Positions 1-10,743 of a DNA stretch of 64,000 nt are shown here, one piece after another. Numbering within the stretch: position 1 is the first letter of the stretch; every line of letters starts with the position of its first letter. Position numbers and translations under genes: made by a program. Under the pieces are notes generated by a model that did no database searches, was not told where the DNA came from, and saw only the letters and a list, made by a program, of their open reading frames with translations. Source of the stretch: Hericium rajendrae (taxonomy: Eukaryota; Basidiomycota; Agaricomycetes; Russulales; Hericiaceae); NCBI GenBank assembly GCA_033439255.1, contig CM065884.1:2604001-2668000 (forward strand), read 5' to 3'.

Positions 1-2960
1 GTCAGCGGCCTTGATCAGGGCTTGGCGTACGTCAAAGTGTGCACGCTCAGCGATGCCGTTGGCTCTCGAGTTATAGCCCGAGATGCGGATATGCCGGACG
101 TGGTACTTCTTTTCCAGCTGCGTCAAGGCTTTAACGAACGGGCCGCCGTTGTCGGACACGATTTCGGTGAGCATACCCCAGCGGCACAAGATGTCTTGGT
201 AAATCCAATCAGCAATGTGCTCGCTGCGTTCTTTGCACAGCATGCGCCATTCGGGAAAGTGGGACACAGAGCAGCGCCCTTGGACCAGGTATTGCATAAT
301 GTTGGATTTCGGCAGGTGCATGGTATCCATGTACATTTTCGCAAATAAAGGCGCGGGCACCGCAACCATTGGCGGGATAAGAACTTTGCGGATCTGGAAT
401 GCTTGGCAAATATGGCACGAACGGACGAACCAAGCGACATCCGAGCCCATAAAAGGCCACCAGAAACGGACCGCGAGCAGGAGGGCGGTTGCGGCGACGC
501 CACGGTGTCCCGCGGACTCGTGAGTCTCAACGAGAGCAGCCCAGCGGCCGGTCGGCGGGAGCACTAGTTTGTGCGCATTTGTCTTGTCGCGCTTCCAGAG
601 GCGGCCACCTTTCATGAAGAAGTCGCGGCAATAACGCAGGAAGCGAGCGTACTCCCGGTCCGTCAATCCGTCAGGGCGGACCGGATGGAGCAGGAAGTCG
701 GTGACGGCGCGCAGTCGGGCATCCGTGAGGAGGGATTTTTCGGACCTTGGAACGTCTGCGTAGGATGCCAAGTGGTCTTGCAGAGGAGGCGCGACAAAAT
801 CGCCGGCGGCGACATTGGTCGAGATGAGCTGTTGGGCCAGCTGAGGGCGGTCGTGGCCGATCCGAGGCACATTTATTATGTGTACAAAGCCATAAGCACG
901 GTCGACCCAGTCATCGAAGTCGTCGTCGGGTTCGGGCGCATCATCGTCCTGGGGGCGGCACCGGGAGAGGCCATCCGGCCCATGCTTCTCGCCAGGGACG
1001 TGAACCAGGGTAAATTGAAACATGAGGATGCCGACAATCCACCGGTTCATGGACGCACTAGGGGCGAGATCGGGATTATTCAGCATGCTGGATATATAAC
1101 AGGCGTCGACTTCGATAATCAGGTTGCGAACGCCAATGAGCCAGAGTTTGAGTGCGCGAAGGCTCCGGTATAGGCCATATAATTCCAGCTTTGGTTGGGA
1201 GAAGCGCGCCTCACGGTCATTCAGGGCGATAGAGCCGAAGCGGGCATACCGGCGAACTTTGGGGTCGTCCACATCTTGTTGACAGAGTAGGTAACCGATG
1301 GCAATATAGGAGGTGTCGACGCCCAGGATCACTGAGGCGGGAGACTCGTAATCTATCGCGCGCAGGGCGGGTGATGCGAGTAGCGCTTGCTTAAGGTCTT
1401 CCTGCGCAGCCAACTGGTCTGGGCCGAACTCGAATGGGGTGTCCTTGTGCGTAAGCCGTACCAGATGATGAGCACGCTTTGCAAAGTTCTTGATGAAGAT
1501 GCGGGCCACGCCAATGGTCCCGAGAAAAGCGCGAACGTCCGAGAGGTCGGTACAAGGTTGCCAGTTGCTGACCTTGGTGAGGTTGCTGAGTTCTGGCAAA
1601 CGGCCCGCCGGCGTGCATCTATGGCCGACGACGATGATCTCCGGCACGCAAAGGACAGTCTTTTTCCCTGAGAAGGTACCACCGCAATATTTCATGCGTT
1701 GGACGACACGGTTCGCGCCCTGGAAGTGTTCCCAGACAAAGCGACGAATACCTGGGTTCCAGGGGATAGTTTCAAAATTTCCACCGGGCAACTCGTAACG
1801 GGTAGCTGGGCCTTTAATGGAGACATCATCGATATAGGGCATGGTGACAGCTGGGATTTCTGGCCGGAGGATTTCGGTAACGTCGTCGTGGAAGATAGGC
1901 ACGGAGTTCGTCCACCCCATGGGCAGCGTAACGAGCCGTTTGGGCCCGAACGGGGTTTGGAACGTGGTCATGTCGCGGGACTCCTCTGCCAAGAGTCGCT
2001 TGTCGTAACCAATGTAGAGATCGAGTATGCCGCCACAAGCACGCCCAGTGAACTGCTCGGCGAGCTGGTCGGTAAAAGGCGGGACGCCCGAGTGAGCGAT
2101 GGTGACCTTGTTGAGCGGTTCGAGACTGTGCACAATGCGAAGGCTTGTACCATCTTTTTTGGTGACGCAGAACCAGCGTGAGCGATATGACGACGACGAA
2201 GGCTCATATACGCCGGCGGCGATCTTGGTACGGATAATCTCGCAGACCTTGTCATGGATGCCTGGCGGGATTGGACGGTTCTTCAAGACCCAGGGGGTGT
2301 GCGGTATGACCGGCATAACCACTGAGGGGAAGAAGTCTTCGCGGAAATGTCCCCGCTCTGAATCGTCCCAGGCGAAGGCGGTATCGTGGAGGCACATGAA
2401 ATGGTGGAGTAGGTCGCGCTCGGCGGGCCAGAGGAAACCTTCTGGATGGGCGCGATCGATAACCGCTTTTCTTTCTTCGGTATAGCGGGCGGTGGGAGCG
2501 AACGGGGGCAGATTGGGAGACAACTCCGGTAGGTCTTGGAGAGGGTCGCCCTTGATGTTACGGAGAACCCGAAAATGCTCGGGGAGGTCCGTAAATACTG
2601 GGCGGACTTTTTGGGCAACTGGCTTGTATTTCTTTGTGGCATAAGAGGCGACAGGAGGACCGGTATCCGTCGCGCCAGGAGGCGGTGGACTCGGGCGACC
2701 TTGCTTGGAAGTGGAAGCGGACTTGCAGGCTGTAGCGGAGAGAAAGGCAGACAACAAATTAGATTTATTGGGGGCGTCCGAAAGCGAAGGACCCCCCGGA
2801 CTAGAGTCGAGAAGCGAGGCATCACAGGCATAGAGATAAAGAGATTGAAGATGGTCTTGGCATTTTTCTGGGTTGTCAGAACATTCTGGGGGTATAGCGG
2901 CATAAGCCGTGATTTGCAGCGTCTCCGAGTCGAAATCAACGATGAAGGCGACCTCTCCTT
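1..2960 (-). CDS. Pol region (RT, RNase H, integrase) of the Ty3/gypsy element
   Basis: Minus-strand coding sequence downstream of gag. Reverse transcriptase has a YIDD active-site box near 1828-1843. RNase H begins with an ILGVDTS-like motif near 1305-1330. Integrase shows an HHCC-type zinc-binding stretch around 400-540 and a SDNGGPF catalytic motif near 140-165. The domain order defines Ty3/gypsy. The C-terminal end of integrase is cut off by the window edge. Described as a fossil element only. Confidence 0.75.
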
Positions 2961-2969
2961 GATCTTCGA

Positions 2970-5900
2970 TCAAATCATCGAAGTGCAAAAATCCTCCTTT
3001 GCTGCGAGCGTATACTGAATGTCAGTGTGCGGGTGGGTGGGGATCGTGGCTGCTTCGCCGGTGTTTGGGTCGAAGATGGTGATGGTCTGTGTTTCATTGC
3101 GGTAGCTGTGCACGACGGACTCGGTAAGCACATCGAAGGGGCGTCCGAGTAGGATATCGTAGGCGGGCGACCGGAGGACATGTATTTGGAGGTAGAGAAC
3201 AATGTTGCCGAAGACTGCAGGCACGTTTCGGCACAGGCCCAGCGAGTCATCAAGTTCGCCGTTGGCGGATTGCATAGTGAGGATAATCGTGGGGTCATAC
3301 GACAGGCCTAAGGTGTAGCAAATGCTCTCTGACATGGAGATGACCTGAGAACCTGGGTCCAAGATGCACTCGACCGGTTCTTGATGATCTATGAGTGCTG
3401 CAATAGAGCGCAGCGCCGCAGACTCGCGCGAGACGATCAGGGGTTTAGGCTTTTCGTCCGGGCAGAGTTGCTTGAGGTACTGCTCGTAGGGATCCGGGAG
3501 GACGACAGCACCTTCCGGTGGCTCGGCGCACTGGTGCGAAAGGATAGATACCCGTGGATGAGGGGGCGAGGCCGGGTGCTGCACACGGTCGCCTTCGGCG
3601 GGCTCGCTCGCGAACTGGATACCTGCAGCGAGCTCTACTTGACGCGCTGGCGAGGCCAGCTCCTCGACTGCATCTTCACCTGGCAGCTTGGAGAGCAGGT
3701 CAGTCTCGTTAAGGACTTCCAACAGGTTCTGTCCCGCCACCGGACGCGTGTGACGCCGTGAGACTGCCTCCTTGTATTTCGCGCGTAGTGCAGGCGCCAG
3801 GGACCAGAGCTCGCCCTGGGTGACCTCGATAGGGAGGGACATGGCGCGCGTGAATACGCGGTCCAGCATGTCTTGCCCGACTGAGTCTTGCGCACGGCGG
3901 GTTGGGCCCGTCTCTTCAACTACTTCGATCACTGGGACTTGCGCGGGCCTTGCACCGTCGCGGACTCTGGCAAATGGGTGGACGGGACCATCAGGGTCGC
4001 GGAGGTCGTCGCGTACTGCAGGTTGAGATAGAAGGTGGGGGGGGACGTCTCGTTCCGGGCCTGGGGCCGGTGAAGCTTGCGGAGGGGGCAGGGACGCCCG
4101 CGGCGGCTCTGGTTCGTCCTCGATGGTCGGGCACGGTGGCGCACGGGGCAATCGTGGAGGGGCTGGTTGGCGGGCAGGCTCTTCCATCCTGCGAGCTCGT
4201 TCCAATGCCCGGTTAGCTCTATCACGGCTGGCCGCGGCATTGGGTGGGGGCACAACCGAGGCATCCTTCAACTGGTATAACCGCCATAGCTCGCCCTCCA
4301 GGCTCTCGATCCGCGCATCTGTGGTGAGCTGGTACAACCCTGCCTGGACCTGGGTATAGGGGGACGCGGTGGTCTGAGTGTATGCCGGCACGACGTGATA
4401 GCCGTAGGGAGGGAGCCCCGCCCGCGGCGAACTTGCCTGGTGGGTACCGGCTACACCCATCATAAGCTGACCCGTGGCTCGCTGATTGGGGTTCATACGG
4501 TGGTATTCGTCGATCCGTTCGGCCATAGTCGCGCCTGGGGGTCCTTGCGGGAGCCAAGCCCCAGAGGGTAAGACCATCTTGCCTTGGACGTCCTTCTTGC
4601 ACTTGCCGGAGGCCATGTATTCCCGGGCTGTCATGCATTCGCGCACGAAATGCCCCACGTTCCCACAGAAGTTGCACTGATCCGACCCCATTCGCCTGCG
4701 CATTGGCGCGCCTTGATTACCTCCGGAGACCATCGGTTGATGCGACGGCTGCTGCGCGCTCCTCAAGAGGATATCGGCCAGTGACGCTAACTGCTCACTC
4801 TTAATCTGGATAGTCGTTCCTGAGCCTGCATCGGCGGTTGATGACGACGCGGTGGCTTGAGTTGACGACGGTCCACGCAGGTACGGGTCGGGGGTGATGG
4901 CAGTGCCATACATGCACCACTCTGCGGCCCTATAGACGTCGTTGATCGGGTGCGGATCGTCGGGATGGTGATCAGGCTTGGTAAGAGCAAGGCAGTCCTC
5001 TACCCGCAGGCGAAGACGTTCGGGGAGCGCCGCCAAAAACCAGCGTTGTTCCTCAATATCGGAGATGCGGTTCTTGCCTTTCAGGTAGCGTGTGATGACC
5101 GTGAACTCGCGCGAGAACGCACCAAGTTCGCCGACGGAACTGAGGGTGGACTCGGCAGTTTGGTGCACGAGTGACTCCAAATCTTGACACGAAAAGGTAT
5201 TCTCCTTAGCCGAGCCCGGGTAGAGTTCGTGGATAGCTTTCTTGAATTCGTCCCAAGTGCCGGCGGCGTACTTGGCCTCGGACCGCCACAGCTCTTGTGC
5301 GTCAACGTCTGAGAGGAGACGGACCGCATGACTCTTTTTCTCCACGTCATCTGCCATGGAGGAATGCTGAAAACAAAATTCGAGATCGAGGAAGTAACGG
5401 CCCAGCTCGCGGGGGGAGTTGGTGTCAAACTTGGGAGCACCGCTCTCGCCGCGCATAGGCATGGAGGGGGGCGGCATGACTGGTTGGATACTTGGTGGCC
5501 TGGGGAAGGGGAAACGTGCAGGGGCTAGCGGGCTGTGTTGTTGAGTAGGAGAAGGGGGACGGGGGGTAGCAGGCAAAGTCGCCTGGTGCGGCGTTGTCCT
5601 AGGACCCGCGGTAGCAGAGGGGCCGGCAAGGGGTCGCGGCGCTGGGGTTGGCGATACGGGTGGAGTAGGAACGGTGAAGGAACGCTCGAGCTCAGGAATT
5701 TCGAACTCTTCGTCGATGGGAGTAAGGGGACTAGTGGGAGTTGGAACCGGTGGGAAAGGTGACGGTAGGTCGGGGGAAACTTGCTGAGGGTCCTGAGTCG
5801 CAACACGGACTTCTTGTTCGAGGGTACGATCTGGATTCGACCGTGCGCTACTCCTAGTACGACGCGGCTCTATTTTGAGTATGGAACCCTCGCGGTGGGC

Positions 5901-5993
5901 TCCAAAATGATGTGTGGACCCTGGGAATGGAGGTGGCAGCCAAAACCAAAACCAACAGAGTACCGGGGGGTGCGAGGGGACCAAGTATCTCAA
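2970..5993 (-). CDS. Gag-protease region of the Ty3/gypsy element
   Basis: An open frame of 1007 codons. The N-terminal part is proline-rich and low in complexity. A retrotransposon gag capsid-like domain follows around residues 180-370 (RELGRYFLDLEFCFQH onward). A CCHC zinc knuckle (CNFCGNVGHFVREC, near residue 440) follows that. An aspartic-protease-like segment with DPGSQ where most families have DTGA/S lies near residue 900. The frame would package element RNA and process the polyprotein. The downstream pol region lies in another frame, as is usual for families that use frameshifting. Fossil element; no function in the host is implied. Confidence 0.8.
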   Translation of the reverse strand: MRYLVPSHPPVLCWFWFWLPPPFPGSTHHFGAHREGSILKIEPRRTRSSARSNPDRTLEQEVRVATQDPQQVSPDLPSPFPPVPTPTSPLTPIDEEFEIPELERSFTVPTPPVSPTPAPRPLAGPSATAGPRTTPHQATLPATPRPPSPTQQHSPLAPARFPFPRPPSIQPVMPPPSMPMRGESGAPKFDTNSPRELGRYFLDLEFCFQHSSMADDVEKKSHAVRLLSDVDAQELWRSEAKYAAGTWDEFKKAIHELYPGSAKENTFSCQDLESLVHQTAESTLSSVGELGAFSREFTVITRYLKGKNRISDIEEQRWFLAALPERLRLRVEDCLALTKPDHHPDDPHPINDVYRAAEWCMYGTAITPDPYLRGPSSTQATASSSTADAGSGTTIQIKSEQLASLADILLRSAQQPSHQPMVSGGNQGAPMRRRMGSDQCNFCGNVGHFVRECMTAREYMASGKCKKDVQGKMVLPSGAWLPQGPPGATMAERIDEYHRMNPNQRATGQLMMGVAGTHQASSPRAGLPPYGYHVVPAYTQTTASPYTQVQAGLYQLTTDARIESLEGELWRLYQLKDASVVPPPNAAASRDRANRALERARRMEEPARQPAPPRLPRAPPCPTIEDEPEPPRASLPPPQASPAPGPERDVPPHLLSQPAVRDDLRDPDGPVHPFARVRDGARPAQVPVIEVVEETGPTRRAQDSVGQDMLDRVFTRAMSLPIEVTQGELWSLAPALRAKYKEAVSRRHTRPVAGQNLLEVLNETDLLSKLPGEDAVEELASPARQVELAAGIQFASEPAEGDRVQHPASPPHPRVSILSHQCAEPPEGAVVLPDPYEQYLKQLCPDEKPKPLIVSRESAALRSIAALIDHQEPVECILDPGSQVISMSESICYTLGLSYDPTIILTMQSANGELDDSLGLCRNVPAVFGNIVLYLQIHVLRSPAYDILLGRPFDVLTESVVHSYRNETQTITIFDPNTGEAATIPTHPHTDIQYTLAAKEDFCTSMI

Positions 5994-5994
5994 G

Positions 5995-6948
5995 AGGGGA
6001 GCGCCGAGACGTGTAGCTGACGGGTGATCGTACTACGGGTAGGGGAGCAAGGCCGCGGAGGGCGAGCTTGCTGCGCGCGGGCGACTTCCGACGCGGCTCT
6101 GCTAGGGACGATGACGGTACGACAAGACTCACGGGTCTTAGGTGATACGGCTTGTAGATAACGGCGCGGCGATGAGTACGACGAATACGATGAGCGACAC
6201 GAGAAAGTGAGAAGAGCTACGTCTGAGACGTGCTTAGAGGCTGGGGTGAGAACGTCAAACGGCGGGCTTTGTGAGATCTGAGCTCTGAGGGGAAAAAGGC
6301 AGATTCCGTTCTGATTCTCTAAGTCAGTAGCTACAGTACAAATGGGCAAGGCCGCCTCAGGCGGCCCGGCGCGACTTCCTACGACAACCTCCCGCCGACC
6401 GACCCAATCTCCAATTCCTTCCTGATCCTGCCTGCTCTGGGTCCCTTGGCGAGTGGAGTTGTTGCGGCTCGGCCCGTGCAGGGCAGAGGGCGTGCGCATG
6501 GTACGAACGAATCAAAGGCGCCGCCTTACAACGTCGCCCGGGGCGTGCGTCGGGAACGGCGGGCGCGTCAAGCTGGAATAGCTGGGATGATGTCAGTAGC
6601 GCACTGTCGCAGGCGCCGCTCTTGATCCGGGGGCATATGGGCATTCGAGGGCGCGTTGATTGAGCCGGCTGGTTCTCCGGGCGTGCTTCTGTTCCTGTGC
6701 CGCTGACTCGTCCGGCCGGTTGATCTCCGGCCCGTTCGGTGCATCGGACCACGGGACACCGGCTTTAGTCAGACCCGGTCGGTCCCGAACCCGTGGGGGC
6801 GCTTGTCCTGTGCGGGGAGCAACGTTGCGGTAAGCGGACTTGGTGTGGCTGAGGTGAAGTGAAGCGGGACGGGCAAGGAAGCGGGGAGTGGGCAATGCCG
6901 TTACAAGGTGCGCTAAAGGGCGCATCAACGGTAATGAAATACCTGACA
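5995..6948 (-). repeat. Probable LTR plus untranslated leader of the Ty3/gypsy element
   Basis: This is the non-coding stretch between the start of the gag frame and AT-rich repeat DNA. The right end reads TGTCAGGTATTTC on the minus strand, a normal 5' LTR start. The inner LTR end and the primer-binding site could not be fixed because the partner LTR is outside the window. No target duplication can be read. Confidence 0.5.
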
Positions 6949-7017
6949 GCTTATGCTATATTATAGGTCAAAAGTAAAATAAAATAAAGTCACCACTACA
7001 TAAACAACTGCACTGGC

Positions 7018-7650
7018 TCAAGGATCTCTGCCTCTGTGTTGAGCTTCGTGTTCTGCAAGTACTTGCTGAACTTGCGCCCATTGTACATCACATACTCTGT
7101 CTGCAGGAAGCAGAGCACAAGGTCCACATCCCATCGTGCCTTGCTGGACAGCTTCTGGATGAGCGTGATGATCTTCTTGTGCTGCCCTCACTCTGTCTTG
7201 ACACTCGAGATGTTTCCCCTCCACTTTGGTCCAAACTGCTCCTCAAGTTCATGCACAGGCAGGAAGCCATTGAGGTCCAATGTGTACTCTGTCCAAATGT
7301 CCTCAATGGCAGTGGCCAGCTGCATGACGTAGGTGAGCACATAGATGCTGGACATGAGCTGTCATGGGTGCTGTGTGACACATCTGTTGCCAAACTGCTG
7401 TCGCAGCTCTTCCTGCTTCTTCCAGCATGCATCGGGTGTCACTGATGAGAGCAAGTTGGATGGCAGCCATGGCTCTGGTTGCGCAGATGCAACATGGCAG
7501 CAGCACAATGCTGAATGCTGGTGCAGCCAGGTGTGTGGTAGGGAATGCAGCACCCAAGAGAGCAGGCTGCTCAGCATGCATCAGGGAAAAAGCAGGGGCA
7601 GAGGCACCAGGAATGACAGCCGCCATCGAGGTAGAAGCCGCAGCTGCAGT
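7018..7650 (-). pseudogene. GCR1_C-like DNA-binding domain remnant (possible Crypton piece)
   Basis: The minus strand around 7018-7330 encodes a coherent segment (IWTEYTLDLNGFLPVHELEE, then FGPKWRG, then KKIITLIQKLSSKARW). It fits the fungal GCR1_C domain pattern of a W/Y-rich start, ELEExxGxKWR, then a basic helix. Two TGA codons interrupt the frame, one just before QLMSSIYVLTYVM and one after SSVKTE; the reading ends at a stop near 7015. Upstream (7380-7600) only scraps such as DACWKKQEELRQQFG can be followed. GCR1_C domains occur in fungal transcription factors and in Crypton transposons. No tyrosine recombinase is visible, so the link to Cryptons is inference. It is a decayed gene either way. 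Confidence 0.5.
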
Positions 7651-7657
7651 TGATAAT

Positions 7658-7865
7658 GTTGGACATGACCAAATTTTTAATTAGACTTATAAACATCTGC
7701 CAGTGTACTGTACCATTTTGGTCGTAGGCTCACATCAATGATCACAGGTCACAGAGGCCCACGAGCCTAAGGTTTTCCAATGCCAATAATTTTCTTTTGA
7801 TTTATTGGATTTTAAAAATTTGGTCATGGCCAACATTGACAGCCTACGACTGAAATGATACAGTA
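7658..7865. repeat. Interleaved inverted repeats
   Basis: Two inverted pairs overlap. Pair one is 7658-7680 with 7812-7834 (23 bp arms, core GACCAAATTTTTAA, one mismatch seen). Pair two is 7705-7729 with 7841-7865 (25 bp arms, core GTCGTAGGCT, about three mismatches). The order is A-B-A'-B', so the pairs cannot both form simple hairpins. They may be ends of two nested foldback elements. A weaker relative of the second arm is at about 40845-40870. Confidence 0.6.
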
Positions 7866-8053
7866 ATCTATGATGCAGGTCTACAACTAAAGTGTACAAT
7901 ATAACAACACTAATATTCTACCTGGTCTGCATAGCCTTTATCTAGTAACAATGATATATTGAATTTCTATCCTCTGTTCAAACTTACATTCATTTTCACT
8001 TGCAAGTTTATTCAATGCACATTAGTGCACTGTCTTATATTCATGTCTATCCA
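7866..8053. other. AT-rich stretch, nothing recognised
   Basis: AT-rich DNA between the inverted repeats and the TCTGAC-rich repeat. No coding or structural signal seen. Confidence 0.5.
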
Positions 8054-8620
8054 TCTACACTTGTTAATTTTTAATTATTCTGCTTGATTTGATATTGAGC
8101 TAAAATCTAAATGTAAATTGATATCTGACTATGTCTAAGAGATTACACCTGCCTGGCTAAACTGACAAGAAAACAAATCTGATAAACATTTAAAATCTGG
8201 AGAACATCAAAAATCTGACTGTGTCTGAGAGACTACACCCTGCCTGATCTGTCTGACAGCAAAAAATTTGAAAGACACCTAAAATCTGATTGTGTCTGGG
8301 AGACTACACCCTGCCTAGCTGACCTGACAAGAAAAAAAAATCTGATCAACATCTAAAGTCTGAAGAATATCTGAAATCTGAACAACATTCAAAATCTGAC
8401 TGTGTCTGGGAGACTATACCCTGCCTGAGCTGTCTGACAGCAGAAGATATTTCAAATCTGACTAGGTCTGGGTGTAAATGCATATCTGATAAAATCTGAC
8501 TCTGCCTGACTTGCCTGATTTTGTTTTTAGCCAGAAATGACCAATCTGTCAGGTAGATAAGGTGATCAGACAAGATCAGACAGAATAAGATCTAGCAGAA
8601 AGTTTGTAAGAGTACTAATG
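8054..8620. repeat. TCTGAC-rich interspersed repeat, copy 1
   Basis: Homologous to 41126-41692. Both start near CACTTGTTAATTTTT, run through several diverged tandem units of about 60-70 bp containing GACTGTGTCTGAGAGACTAC, and end at AGAAAGTTTGTAAGAGTACTRATG. The same end occurs inverted at 32732-32760, where it starts CATCAGTACTCTTACAAAC. That end resembles the 401 bp MITE terminus (CATCAGGAACCTTC), so this is probably a related non-autonomous DNA element. Confidence 0.65.
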
Positions 8621-9440
8621 CACTGGCATCAGAACATGTTGCCACTACTGCAGCTTCTGCACAAGGTTCATCTTGAACATATTGTTGCAAAGTGGCTGAA
8701 TCATCAATCAGTAACATTCCCTTGGCTTCTCACCAATTATCATGCTCAACATTTCTTGCAAGCCTTACAGAACTTTTTTGCAGGATACTGCAAGCTCTCA
8801 GCTCATCAATGACAGTGGGAGCCTATCACCATTCTCTTCAATAATGTTTCAGTGTGGGATCATGTCAAATTTTAACACCAGCACTTGCAGGTCGATAATG
8901 CACCTACTATTATGGACACTGTGGTTGCAATTTCATCACAAGGAACAAAGTCTGCTCAATTTGATACTGTTCTAGTCATAGTTGATGACAATGATGCAGA
9001 AGATACTAGCATTGATGGTATAATTTTAATTCTTTGTGTGCTTTTTTAAATAGCTAAATTTGTTGCAAGTCTTCAAGTTGATTATTTGCATATAATTTTT
9101 CAGATTTTGAGTGCATTTAACAATACAATATTTGGATCTCAAAATGTCTCACCTCCTGGTCATCTAGCTTACATTGAGTGGTATAGTCCTTTTGCAGCAA
9201 AGGAAGCTAATCAAGCTAATCATTGCATGTATCCTGTCACTACCTTGAAGGGCCACATTGCTGATGTGTCAGTTGTGGAGATAACTGATATCAGAAGGAG
9301 TTGCCAGCTGATTCCAGAGTTTGGTGAAAGGACAAATAAAGCATGAACATGAGAAAATGTACTTGACCATTGCAAATCCTTTTTTGTAAATAATTTTGCA
9401 GACAAGTACACATATCAAACTATCTACTGAATTATGACTA
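8621..9440 (+). pseudogene. Plavaka-like transposase, C-terminal remnant
   Basis: Plus-strand scraps read as the C-terminal end of the large transposase-associated proteins common in Agaricomycetes. A segment ending FDTVLVIVDDNDAEDTSIDG is followed by a plausible intron (GT near 9018, TTTTTCAG near 9104). Then come HLAYIEWYSPFAAKEANQ and VVEITDIRRSCQLIPEFG, and after two in-frame stops ENVLDHCKSFFVNNFADKYT to a final stop near 9436. I recognise the pattern (LAYVEWF, RRSxHLIPxFG, NVLxxCxxFFVNxFxD) from memory of Plavaka-type proteins; a related family is possible. The upstream part (8621-8860) has only fragments such as YHAQHFLQALQNFFA. The TAGCTAT array and A-type TIR follow directly, which suggests this was the coding part of an autonomous A-related element. 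Confidence 0.55.
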
Positions 9441-9770
9441 TGATATACTATCTTATAGCTTTGAGAGCTGATAGTTAGTATGAGTTCTATGACTGCTAAT
9501 TAGATCAATATAGCTTCTTATAGATACAATATGAAGCTATACAGCCTACATATTGCACATAAACTATATAAAAGCTATGTGCAATTATATAGCATCCATA
9601 GATGTGATACCATGCTATATAGCCTATATAGTTAGTACTACAGTTATAAAAGCTATAATAGAGTGCATAGAGCTATATAGCACTATATGTTATCTATATA
9701 GCTCTATAAACATTATTAAAGCATGCAAATGTGTAGGTATTAGCTATCTAGAAAACACATTTTTCAGATG
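9441..9770 (+). repeat. TAGCTAT subterminal array and A-type TIR (right end)
   Basis: Dense, irregular TATAGCTAT/AGCTATAT words fill 9460-9750. They end at ATTTTTCAGATG (last base 9770), the same outward terminus as in the complete A-elements. No partner left end was identified; the copy is probably decayed or truncated on the left. Confidence 0.6.
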
Positions 9771-10743
9771 CATTTGTAAAACTGTTTGTTATATTGTAGC
9801 TCTTATTTGTATTATAAATAAGATAATTGTCAAATAGATATACTTAGGTAGTGTCTAAAATTTAGATTTAGACTCTAAATATAAAAAGCAAAATAAAAAG
9901 TATTCAATACAAAAAGCAAATACAAGTAAATAATTTTAAAAAATCATACATAAAAAACTTAATATTAGAAAACCTTTTACAACTCATTTTTATTATATGA
10001 TATGTTTGGATTCAGAGTCTACTGATTTGCATAACTTGATTAGTTAAAAATGTCATTCTGAACACTAGCAAAGCATTTAAATTTATCTTTAAAATATCTA
10101 ATATGATACATGCAATCCTGAAAGAAGTTATCCATTTTTTCAGATGTATTAAGAATAGTTCAAAGCAGTTATAATATTCAGTAGCTGAAGTGTCAAGCAA
10201 GAAGGGCTCAAATTTATTTTGCAAACTGCTTTAAATTGCTATAAAAAATGTACAATCATAGTACAAGGAATTCTACAGATTACCAATGTGCACCACATAA
10301 GACACCATTGCAGTTTTGACAGGCAAAGGGTAACAGCTGACAATGATAATCAGAATCTTCATTCATCATATATTTTCTTCTGGTTGGGCTTTCTAAACTT
10401 AAAAAGGCTGCAAGCAGCCTTATGCACATGTGGAGCTGCACGCAAACATCCAAATCGGACAATGAAATGTTTTCACTGTTTGTGGTGCGTAGACTTTTCG
10501 AACAATGAAGTTTTTGATCCGGTGCACGGCTTTGCGAATCCTCACCAAAAGCATGTGTACTCATGCTCTACAAGAACCCACTACCAGGTAGCGGGAAATT
10601 TTTCTACCCGCCTGCGGCGAGGCCCCTTGCCATGACCAATTTCGCGATCTCGTTGCAGTGATGTTCTGCCCACAACACTAAATGAAGTATCAACTCACAA
10701 AATCAAATATGTATTTCAAACAGAACTATGAAGACTATAAAGA
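9771..10743. other. AT-rich spacer and 3' flank of EDE1
   Basis: AT-rich up to about 10260, then more mixed. No gene recognised. The 138-codon open frame at 10219-10635 has no coding character I can support. A short inverted repeat GCGGG...CCCGC sits near 10579-10606. The last 100 bases are probably EDE1 3' untranslated sequence. Confidence 0.4.

Larger units (their letters stand above)
1..6948 (-). mobile_element. Ty3/gypsy LTR retrotransposon, cut by the window edge
   Basis: An LTR retrotransposon read on the minus strand. From right to left it shows a probable LTR, a gag-protease frame, then reverse transcriptase, RNase H and integrase. Reverse transcriptase before integrase places it in Ty3/gypsy rather than Ty1/copia. 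The right limit is set at the TGTCAGG-type end (reverse strand) near 6948. The other end lies outside the window. The part in view looks close to whole and therefore fairly young. Its GC content is far higher than that of the AT-rich repeats to its right, another sign of recent arrival. Confidence 0.85.

Noticed and set aside
9441-9770. TAGCTAT arrays considered as a simple microsatellite or telomeric repeat
   Set aside because: The words are irregular and always sit just inside A-type TIRs, so they are subterminal transposon repeats.
10219-10635. 138-codon plus-strand frame downstream of EDE1
   Set aside because: No recognisable domain, composition changes along it, and it lies in AT-rich spacer. 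Left as spacer.
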